NCBI GenBank assembly: GCA_030770535.1
Contig: JASVEC010000211.1
Location: 1 to 30,994, forward strand
Reading direction: 5' to 3'
Length of the DNA: 30,994 nt
Origin: Batkoa obscura
Taxonomy: Eukaryota > Entomophthoromycota > Entomophthoromycetes > Entomophthorales > Batkoaceae
Both the position numbers and the translations under genes were made by a program. Of the stretch, positions 20,172 through 29,469 are shown piece after piece. Position 1 is the stretch's first letter. Every line of letters starts with the position of its first letter. The notes under the pieces were generated by a model. That model was not told where the DNA came from. It did no database searches and worked only from the letters and a program-made list of their open reading frames with translations.

Positions 20172-22086
20172 CAATTAATCCCATGCTCTTATTTTGATTT
20201 GATATGATGATTTCTATCATGTAATTCCGAAGAACATCATCTCCCTATTTTGATATCCATACTTGTTGGGGTATAAAAGAGATTTTAAAACATAATAACT
20301 TGGGGCTTTCTAACTGAATTATTCCCTAATATTTTGCCTTTAATAAAGCCAGTAAATCTTTCTGGTAATATTTTACGTAGATTTTACAGTAGTATTGCCT
20401 ATTCTATTTGTCTTATATAGCCCGTAGCATATTACGTACTATTCTTTACAGTTCAAGTCTATCTTAGTTATATAGGCTAATAAAACCTTTCGACTTACGG
20501 TTAATCAATCAAGCAGGAGCTGCTTTTGACTCCAACCACTGAGTACCAGATTTCACACTTTAATAAAGAATTTATTTTTGTAGGATTTTAAGCAAAGTTT
20601 TTAAAATTTAAAATATTTAAATTAGACAAAAAAATAAAACGAATTCGGATACCCCATGTGTTTTCTAGTAAGAAACGCTTTATTATAGCAATTTATAACC
20701 TCACAGGCACAAAATCGTCTAAAATACCAACAACCTATAAAGGCCTTTTGCCATGAACTAAGAAAATATAAATATTTTCAAGTATAAAACCTAAACAAAC
20801 ATATTTGATGAAAGGTAACTTTAGGGAAATTAAAATATTTTCAAAAACTTAGAACCTTGAAAAAATACAGAACATATTAAATTCTAATATCCCTAACTAT
20901 AACCGATAAACTTTTACCGAAGATAGTATATAAACAGCTACAATTAAAAAACAAAACACATTAAAATTTAAAGGATATTTGTATACATTTTATTTTATTC
21001 TTCTTTTTGATCATAAGCTGTACGAACAGGTTTCTGGGTTATTCCCCTTTGTTTTTACACTATCTAACAAATTTTAGCATGTTATCTTTGTGCATTTTTT
21101 CCATTAAAATGCCGAAACACCAAGTATTTTATCGGCCAAAACAAAACTTTAAATATCTAAGAGAACTTTCTTCAGGGATAGGATTATTATCTAAAAGTAT
21201 CCAGTAAAGTAGGGGATCTTGTCTGATAATTATCTACCTTTGAAATTAGCTGAAAGGCAAAGTAAGATCCATTTAATTCAGTTCTTCAAATAGTTTCTTA
21301 CATAACAGTGAGGATGATAAGGTTAATAGGAAGGTTATCCTTCTTTGGTGAGCTAAACTCTAAATCAATGAAACTTTTATGATATCATGATTTTAAGCTT
21401 CAATTTAATAAAGTTCTCATATTAAATAATTGTAATACTATATAAATATAGGCTATTATAAATAAAGATTAAGGTTAGAATATTATCATAATTATGGATG
21501 CTCTGGCTACCCGAAATGGAGATAAATTAGCGTACTAAGAATAAGAGTATCTCAAGCACAAATTATTCACAAAATTACTATCTGAAATTACATAATGCTC
21601 ATTCCATAGTTAAAGCATCTTTGAAGCTGGATCAGTTATTTGAATTGCCTTTTTTTCATAATTTCTATGAGTTGGTAATAGCGAATTCACTAGATTTTTA
21701 CAAAAGTTTGAATATTAAATTTAACAGTTTATTTTTCTTTGCTTTAATTTAGTCTAGTATTTTTGCTTTATAACCATGTTTGAGATATTGAGCTATATAT
21801 AAGTAGATCTTTGAAATATATATTAATATAAAGTGTGCAAAATAACCATGATTTGTGTCACTGATTTAAACCTTAAGCGAAGTATGGATTTAGGAATAAT
21901 TTGCTTTAATTATAACTTTTTCCAATCATAACCTGAGTATAAGCAATATAAGATAACTATTTATTAAAGTAGAATTGGCGTTGCCAAAGCAGGATTTGAA
22001 CATGTATGAAAATATACTTTACATAATGTTTCTAGGATTCGGAAAAGTATTTATTGAAAGAAAAGGATAAAAAGTTAAAGTAAAAA

Positions 22087-23280
22087 ATGTATTCTTTTTT
22101 AATAATTGCTTTCTTAGCAACAGCTGTAATCTCAAGCGACATAACCTCACCTCTATTTACTAATGGAAAGTGCGCTAAAATAAATAATAAACTATATACA
22201 TTTGGTGATGAATATACAGAGCGTAACCATTATTGGAATATCAATAATACAGTCTATAGTTTGGATTTAAATGCTGCAGTCGATCCAAAGAGCTCCAACC
22301 GTCAATGGGAATCGCTCATTCAGTGGGAGAAACCTGTCTCTCAATTTTTAATTTATAGTGGCGCTGGAAGTGATAAAAGTAGGATTATTAATATATTTTT
22401 TGTATCGAATGGACCCTCCGTATACTATTATAATATTAATAATAAAAGTTGGAATGCTAAAGAAAGTAGTATAAGCTCATTTAATGAAGCAGCAAATATA
22501 TCAGAAGCCAACAATGATGTGTTTGCTGATCCATCTAGATTCGTTGTTAGTCAAAGCGATATCAATTTAGATGAATACTTTGTGTACGTTACTAAAATGG
22601 AATCAAAAGGAAAGAATAACTTTACAGATAGAATACTAGTATATAATGAAAAAGAGAATTCATGGAGGCTCATCAAAGATAAGTTAAACTATACCGGAGT
22701 CCCAATAATGGAAGCTTATAACGGTATACTCTACTTGATTAATGGGGATAATAACCAAAACTCTGATAAAAGTTTTGTAACATCAATCAAACTTTCAGAT
22801 AATGATGCAAGTACAAAACTTATAATTGGAACATCACCACGAAAGCTAGGAAAAGTAAATAGGACTCACACAAGAAATAAAAATTTGATTTATCTTGTAT
22901 CTGAAAAACCATTTGAATTACATACCTTTGATTTGGAAGAATTAACCTGGTCTCAACCTTACATAACTGAAATTGAAGTAATGGTTAGATGTGCTGTATT
23001 TCACAATGATCATCTATTACTTCCTTTTGCAACTTGTAAAGATGGTGATAAAGTTACTCCGATTTTCTTTTTAAAAAGTGGGTTTTTAATTGATGAACTA
23101 ACTTATCAACCTAATTATGAAACTAGGAACAATATAATTGGAGGAGTAGTTGGTGGTGTATTAGGTTTGTTACTTATCATATTTGGAATATATTATTATA
23201 TTAGAAGGAAAAATAATAAACCCATTATCCCAAACTTTTTCAAAAAAGATAAAAAAGGCTTTGTAAATGATACATTTTAA
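22087..23280 (+). CDS. Kelch/galactose-oxidase-type secreted protein with C-terminal membrane anchor
   Basis: Single exon, 397 aa. An N-terminal signal peptide (MYSFLIIAFLATAVISS) is followed by a beta-propeller-like region with kelch-style strands: CAKINNKLYTFGDE, VYSLDLNAA, PIMEAYNGILYLINGD, LHTFDLEELTWSQPY and CAVFHNDHLLLPF. The canonical kelch GG doublets are poorly kept. About six N-glycosylation sequons are present (NNT, NKS, NIS, NFT, NYT, NRT). A single transmembrane helix at about 349-371 is rich in GxxxG (IGGVVGGVLGLLL); a short basic cytoplasmic tail ending VNDTF follows. Type I membrane or cell-wall-facing proteins of this layout are common in Mucoromycota and related fungi; ligand unknown. 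No intron seen; the ATG is the only start that gives a signal peptide. Confidence 0.85.
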   Translation: MYSFLIIAFLATAVISSDITSPLFTNGKCAKINNKLYTFGDEYTERNHYWNINNTVYSLDLNAAVDPKSSNRQWESLIQWEKPVSQFLIYSGAGSDKSRIINIFFVSNGPSVYYYNINNKSWNAKESSISSFNEAANISEANNDVFADPSRFVVSQSDINLDEYFVYVTKMESKGKNNFTDRILVYNEKENSWRLIKDKLNYTGVPIMEAYNGILYLINGDNNQNSDKSFVTSIKLSDNDASTKLIIGTSPRKLGKVNRTHTRNKNLIYLVSEKPFELHTFDLEELTWSQPYITEIEVMVRCAVFHNDHLLLPFATCKDGDKVTPIFFLKSGFLIDELTYQPNYETRNNIIGGVVGGVLGLLLIIFGIYYYIRRKNNKPIIPNFFKKDKKGFVNDTF

Positions 23281-23367
23281 AGTTAATAGTGTATGATGCA
23301 GAAGTATTGAAATAAAACATTAGTTTTCTCAAACAAAAAAATAAGATTAATTTATCAGTTTAAATTT

Positions 23368-23465
23368 GTGGATGTTTTTTTTAACTTCATTACTTTTCCA
23401 TCTTTTAAGCACTATTTGAGTAGAAAAATTGTTAGTAGGATTCTTAAACATAAAAATACATCACT
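23368..23465 (+). mobile_element. MITE copy 11 (98 bp), TSD ATTT
   Basis: Begins GTGGATGTTTTTTTTAAC and ends ATAAAAATACATCACT, with ATTT at 23364-23367 and 23466-23469. Confidence 0.9.
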
Positions 23466-23795
23466 ATTTATTAATAGGAAATGGAACTGGATAGTAACGT
23501 TATTAAATATTTTATTTTATTTAACTTTATATAACTTAAATTATTCAATACTTGATATTTAATTTTAGTTAAGTTTATCAAATTTGTTACTATATTTAAT
23601 AATTGAGTGCTAAAAGCTTAGGTAGTATAATTTCATGATTTCAATATGAGCATATCTATTATTTTTCCGGCTTATTATATTGATATTCATAAAAAAACAT
23701 CTAGGCTAAATTACTATTTAATAAAAATTGGTAAATTAATATAAGTATATTTGTAACATAAAAAAGTAAATACTAATGTAAAATTGGTCTTAAGT

Positions 23796-23887
23796 GAGGA
23801 TGATTTTTTTGGTTTCATTACTTTTTCCACCTTTTAAGCGCTATTTGAGCAGAAATACTAAAATTTTAAACAAAAAAGTACATCCCC
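23796..23887 (+). mobile_element. MITE copy 12 (92 bp), TSD AAGT
   Basis: Begins GAGGATGATTTTTTTGG and ends AAAAAAGTACATCCCC, with AAGT at 23792-23795 and 23888-23891. A small internal deletion after GAGCAGAAA explains the shorter length. Confidence 0.9.
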
Positions 23888-24467
23888 AAGTGTTTAATAT
23901 TGTAATTAATTAGATCATTAAATGTGGACCAAAAGTATAATAAACTTTAATAGCCAATAATATAATAACTTTGATATCTTAAAAAGCTGTCTGTTTAAAA
24001 TAACAGAAAGAAAATGAGATATCTTTTATTTCATCTATTTAGCTCCTTTTTACACAGTTAAAAGCTAGACAGTTTAAACATTTTAATATTAATAAAAACG
24101 CTTCGAAATCTATTAAAGTGAATCCTGTTTTAGACTATTTATTGTCCTACATTCTATTAAGTACCATGCCTCTTTTCCCTCTATACTTCCATATTTATTA
24201 TAATATTGGTAAAACAAAACATTATAGATTTATTTGAAGCTCACTTTCTTTAATAATTACTCACTAATAAATATATAATATATTGGTCCTATCAAACAAA
24301 TTAAACGTAATCAAAATTTCTAAATTGTCGTTAACTTTATTTAAATTTTAAATAAATAATGGCCTTGTCTCTCAACTTTAAATGCAAACAAAATAATTTT
24401 AAAAAAAGATGCACCTTTAAATTATTTTATTGTAAAAATACTAAGGACTTATACGAATTCAAAAAAT

Positions 24468-24566
24468 GGGAGTGTTTTTTTTGACTTCATTACTTTTTCC
24501 ATTTTTTAAGCGCTATTTGAGTGGAAAATTTATTAATAAAATTCTTAAAGACAAAAATACATCCCC
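24468..24566 (+). mobile_element. MITE copy 13 (99 bp), TSD AAAT
   Basis: Begins GGGAGTGTTTTTTTTGAC and ends GACAAAAATACATCCCC, with AAAT at 24464-24467 and 24567-24570. It sits in the presumed promoter or leader of MTR4. Confidence 0.92.
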
Positions 24567-24623
24567 AAATGATAATTTCAATAAACCTAACTTGACAACT
24601 AATTTTGGGTGCAAAAATCATAG

Positions 24624-24650
24624 AAATTCTAAAAATTCTAAAAATTCTTT
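24624..24650 (+). repeat. 9-bp tandem repeat (AAAAATTCT) in the MTR4 leader
   Basis: About three units (AAATTCT, AAAAATTCT, AAAAATTCT) with a further partial unit near 24657-24667, immediately upstream of the MTR4 start codon. Confidence 0.6.
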
Positions 24651-24686
24651 TCATCAAAAAAATTCTTTTTTTGAAATTGATTCAGC

Positions 24687-27600
24687 ATGTTTTCCGACGA
24701 CGAAGAGCTTTTTGACACCATTAAAGCAGTGACCAGCTCCAATAGAGGTCGACAAGAATTAGACGCAGTTCTAAATGAAGCTATTAAAATAGTAGAAAAT
24801 GATAGTGATTTGGAAAATGATAATCCAAGCATTAAAAATAAAAATAGAAATAAAAAGTTAAAAGCCGACCATGACGATCTTGACAGTGAAGATGATAATA
24901 TGGAATCAAAGGAAGGCGTACAAATGGAACCAGAGATCTTAGACTCCTTTGAAGAGGAGACCGCAAGAGAAGTAGTAGGCGAAGAGGGTAAAGAGAAATT
25001 AAAACTTAGGCATCAAGTAAGTATTTATTTATTTAATCTTCGATCAATTTATTTAATTTACCGAAAATAGGTCCGCCATCAAGTATCTATCCCACCTGGC
25101 TATCCATATGTTCCTATCCAACAGCACAAGCCAGATGCCAATCCTGCTCGTGTTTATCCATTTACTTTGGATCCTTTCCAAAAAGTAAGTATTTACTCGA
25201 TTGAGCGCAATGAATCTGTGTTAGTAGCCGCCCACACATCAGCAGGTAAAACAGTAGTAGCTGAGTATGCGATTGCACAAGCCCTGAGGAATCGTCAGAG
25301 GGTTATTTATACCTCTCCGATCAAAGCTTTATCCAATCAAAAGTACCGTGAGTTTGCAGAAGAGTTTGGAGATGTTGGTTTAATGACAGGTGATGTAACA
25401 ATTTCACCAAATGCATCCTGTTTGGTTATGACTACCGAAATTTTAAGGTCTATGTTATACCGTGGGTCCGAAATCGTACGAGAAGTAGCTTGGGTTATCT
25501 TTGATGAAGTGCATTATATGCGTGATAAAGAAAGAGGTGTAATTTGGGAAGAGACATTGATTCTTTTGCCTGATAAAGTAAGGTATGTATTTTTATCAGC
25601 TACTATACCAAATGCGTTAGAGTTTTCCAACTGGATCTGTAAGCTTCATGACCAACCGTGCCATGTGGTTTATACCGATTTTAGGCCTACTCCTTTGCAG
25701 CATTATCTGTTCCCGGAAGGTGGTGATGGCATTCGATTAGTTGTAGATGAGAATGGGGAGTTTAAAGAGGCCAACTTTGAAAAGGCGCTTTCACATATTA
25801 AAAAGGATACTTTGGAGGAAGAAGTTGGAGGTTCTGGAAAAGGAATGAATAGAAAAATTGGAAAAATAACACAAGGTATATAAAGATATGGTATGACAAA
25901 TATAAAAAGTAACTTAATAATATTTTTAGGAAGTGAATCGGATATATCTAAAATTATCAAGCTGATCCTTACCAAAAATTATCACCCAGTGATTGTGTTT
26001 TCATTTGGTAAAAAGGGCTGTGAGTTGTTAGCGCAACAAATGTCCAAGATTGACTTCAATTCATGTATTATTCATATAATCATAACATGATGTAAACTAA
26101 TATTTTATTTATAGCTGTCGAAGCCGATTTAGTAGAAAACATCTTTAACAACGCAATGAACTCATTAAAGGAAGAAGACAGGAATTTGCCACAGATTGTG
26201 AACATTTTACCATTATTAAAGCGTGGTATTGGTATCCATCACTCCGGTATTTTACAGATTTTAAAAGAAGTGATCGAACTCTTATTTCAAGAAGGTCTTA
26301 TCAAAGTATTATTCGCTACTGAAACTTTTTCAATTGGTTTAAATATGCCAGCTAAAACAGTAGTTTTTACCTCAGTGCGTAAGTTTGATGGTGTAGAAAG
26401 CCGTTGGATCACATCTGGTGAATACATTCAAATGAGTGGTCGAGCAGGTCGTAGAGGTCTAGATGATCGAGGTATCGTTATTATGATGATTAATGAGAAT
26501 ATGGAGCCAGCAGTAGCTAAGTCAATGATCAAGGGTATGTCAGATGTGTTGAATTCTGCATTCAATTTGAATTATAATATGTTGTTGAATTTACTTAGAG
26601 TAGAAGGTATAACACCTGAAAGTATCCTTGAGAACTCTTTTATGCACTTCCAGAACCAGGCCAATTTACCTAAGTTAAAAAGGCAATTAAAAGAATTGAA
26701 TAAACAATTGAGTCAAATGGAGTACGATCCTGCGCTGCCTAAATATTATATGGTTCAGCAACAGTTAGAGACTAGCTCGAAACTGTTAAGAGAGAGATTA
26801 AATCAATCCAAGATTGCTGTCCCATTTTTAAATCCTGGTAGATTGGTTAGGGTCAACCATATAGATGTTGATTTTGGATATGGGTTTGTGGTCAATTATA
26901 ACATCGTCAATTTAACTTCGAAAGAAGCCAAAAATGGCACCATTGCTGAAAAGGTAGGTGTAGTTGTAGTAGATGTACTATTACCATTAGATAAGAAGAG
27001 TGCAAGTTCAGAAATCAGTTATGATTTCAAGTTAAACAATACTATTAGCACTTTATTAAGACCTTATAATCCAAAAGATCCATCTAGCCAAAAGGTTTGG
27101 AAGGTAAATCTTATGACCTCATTATTATTTATTTTTTATTTATCACTGTTACAGGTCATTCCAGTAGTATTATCTTTATTAGATGGATACTCTCAAATTA
27201 TGGTGAAATTACCAACTGATTTAACCAGCAAAGCTAACATTGAAAAGATAGATATGATATATAGTGTAATGATTGATTTAATAATATATGTAAATAATAA
27301 TATTTAAAAATTTAAATAGGAGATTAACAAAAGGTATAAAGTATATCCCTTATTGGATCCTATAAAGAACATGAAATTAACTGGTGAAGATAATAAAAAT
27401 ATTGTAAAGATGGTAGCTGATTGTGAAAAGAGGTTACTTGAACAACCGATTAGTAATGATCCTCTATTAGAAGAAAAAAAACAACAGTATGATGAATATT
27501 TAAAAATGGAAAACTTGGCCAAAAAACTAAAGGAAAAAGTCAGCAGTAGTAATAACATTGAAAAGATGGATGAGTTAAAATGTAGACGTAGAATATTACG

Positions 27601-28156
27601 CCGTTTAGGTTTTGTATCCCCTTCAGATGTAATTGAAATTAAGGGCAGGGTAGCTTGTGAGATCACTAACCCTGGAGAATTATTGTTAACTGAATTGATC
27701 TTTTGTGGTATGTTTACAGATTTAACAGTGGAGCAGTCCGTTGCTATTTTATCCTGCTTTGTATTTGATGAAAATACTGATAATGATGATGTACAAGTAC
27801 GTGATGAACTTAAAGAGGCATTCAATACTATCCAACAGAAAGCAAAATATATATGCAAAGTCACTAACGAATGTAGGATTCCAATGGAAGAAGATCTTTA
27901 TTTAAAAACATTTAAACCTGATCTTATGGATGTAGTATTAGCTTGGTGTGCTGGTGTTAGTTTCGAACAGCTGTGCGGAATGACTGAAGTGTTTGAGGGG
28001 TCCATTATTCGTATGTTTCGCAGATTGGAGGAATTGCTAAGACAGATGGCTATGGCTAGTAAAACCATTGGTAACAATGAACTTGAGATTAAATTTTCAG
28101 AGGGTGTTAGGTTGATCAAAAGAGATATTATATTTGCGGCATCGCTTTATTTGTAA
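24687..28156 (+). CDS. MTR4: MTR4 exosome RNA helicase (Ski2-like DExH), full length
   Basis: Six exons: 24687-25016, 25071-25875, 25930-26064, 26115-27103, 27155-27265 and 27320-28156, with introns of 54, 54, 50, 51 and 54 bp, all GT-AG; predicted 1068 aa, the usual length for yeast or human MTR4. The N-terminus is acidic (SDDEELF, then DDLDSEDD). The helicase core has the Walker A AHTSAGKT (about 164-171), DEVH (255-258), SAT (286-288) and motif [12 protein letters not shown] (529-538). The arch region with a KOW-like segment follows ([19 protein letters not shown]), then the helical bundle ([50 protein letters not shown]) and the diagnostic end FAASLYL. Known role: 3'-5' unwinding of nuclear RNA for the exosome, within TRAMP-type complexes. 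No frame breaks. Intron 4 is stop-free and in frame. An arch is also present in Ski2, but the C-terminus and overall match favour MTR4. Confidence 0.95.
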
Positions 28157-28881
28157 AAATAGTGAAAAGAATAGGCGTTATGTTCTTATAGTGGCAGTGG
28201 TATAGATATTTTTTAAAATAAAATTATATTGGGTTTAAACCCTTTTTATATTATGTTAAAATTGTATTTACGTTATTTTAAAACATTATTGTAAAATTCT
28301 ATCATGAAAAAATATTTTAATGCTTTTAGAATTTAGAACTATAATACAAATGTAAAATAAAAGATATATTAAGTAGCATTTATTCGGAATAAAACCTTAA
28401 AATAGATTAGTTTAGCTCAAATGGAACAATTATGGAGATATTTTTTATCAACTGTCCTTTTTTGTTACTTTTGAATTTACAAACTAATTAACCAGTACGC
28501 CGTTCAAGCTTATATGTGTGCTAGTTAGCTACTGATTTCAAAATAAAAACCAAGCTAACAAGCCTCAAGTTAATAATAAAAGAAATAGTTGATTATAAAA
28601 TTCACCATTTATCAACACTTTAGAACTTAAATAACTGCACTGGTTAATTTCTAAACTTGAAAATAGCAAAAAGGATAACTGACAAAAAACATTCCAATAA
28701 ATCAGTTTTTTAAGCACTGAAAAAACATGGCTACAATTTTAAAAGCCATCAACCAAAGTTTCGTTCCATCAGTCTATTGGTTGATACTAGCCAATTATAT
28801 TTCAAAAATGTATTCTTTCCTAAAACAACATTTTGAACTCTAGAAAAATAACACCAAGCCACTTCAATTTTAAAAAAGACA
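28157..28881. other. Spacer between MTR4 and the EH/SH3 gene
   Basis: No gene. It holds AAATAAAA polyadenylation-like signals soon after the MTR4 stop (about 28216) and a 12-bp palindrome GGGTTTAAACCC at 28231-28242. The minus-strand frame 28749-28937 overlaps the first exon of the next gene and is a shadow. Confidence 0.55.
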
Positions 28882-29410
28882 ATGAAAATACAACCATTAA
28901 CACCTGAAGAAGCACAAAGATATCGAAATTTATACATCAGTCTTAATGGAGATGAAAGACGCTTATTAACAGGGGATAAAGCCAGACAGGTCTTTCTACA
29001 GAGTAATTTGAATGCTCAAGAATTATTTTATATTTGGTAAGTAAAATTTTATTTTCTAATAAAATATAAATCTAGTGTCCTTTTTCCTTTATTGAAACTA
29101 AACAGTGTATGCTGAGACTTAAACTAAACTATTAATAGGAACTTATTAGATCCAAATAATCGAGGTTCTTTAGATCTCAATCAATTTTGTTTAGGTTTAC
29201 ATATCATTCAAGCAAGAGTAAATGGTTGTGATTTGCCAAATAGTTTAAATGAAATCCCAATTTATAATAATAGCAGTCCTCAGCCAGCTATAAATAACGT
29301 GAATCCTATGTTTAATAATAATAATCCCAACTTAACGGTGCTTAAAACTGGCTATATGAACAGTAATAATAACAATAATTCGATGAATCAAGAAAATAAT
29401 TTCCAAACTT

Positions 29411-29469
<59 letters not shown>

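Larger units (their letters stand above)
19575..22086. other. Long spacer upstream of the kelch gene
   Basis: No convincing gene. It holds a short tandem duplication (19627-19672), a perfect 12-bp-arm palindrome (19714-19740) and a larger hairpin-forming inverted repeat (20105-20171). Patches around 20200-20600 and 21480-21640 are less AT-rich and could be old coding remnants, but their stop density is no lower than chance. A 66-codon frame at 21007 uses TTG and looks random. Confidence 0.5.
23281..24686. other. MITE-rich spacer between kelch gene and MTR4
   Basis: Carries three forward MITE copies (23368-23465, 23796-23887, 24468-24566), the last ending 120 bp before the MTR4 start. Between that MITE and the ATG is a short tandem repeat (24624-24650). 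No other gene. Confidence 0.65.

Noticed and set aside
20160-20600. Possible decayed minus-strand coding sequence
   Set aside because: Some protein-like words, but stop codons are about as frequent as expected for the base composition.
21007-21207. 66-codon frame in the spacer before the kelch gene
   Set aside because: Begins with TTG, no domain features, no splice-linked neighbours; likely chance.
21985-22010. Possible tRNA T-arm on the minus strand (GTTCAAATCC)
   Set aside because: The five-base stem does not pair and no anticodon or acceptor arm can be placed around it.
294-24566. CRISPR-like or LTR-like interpretation of the ~97-bp repeats
   Set aside because: Copies are irregularly spaced, in both orientations, with inverted ends and individual 4-bp duplications, which fits MITEs and not arrays or LTR pairs.
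27304-27864. 186-codon minus-strand frame
   Set aside because: Lies wholly antisense to the last exon of MTR4, whose plus-strand translation matches the helicase family.
28231-28242. GGGTTTAAACCC palindrome as a regulatory site
   Set aside because: Short, isolated, with no second copy near a promoter; chance is a sufficient explanation.
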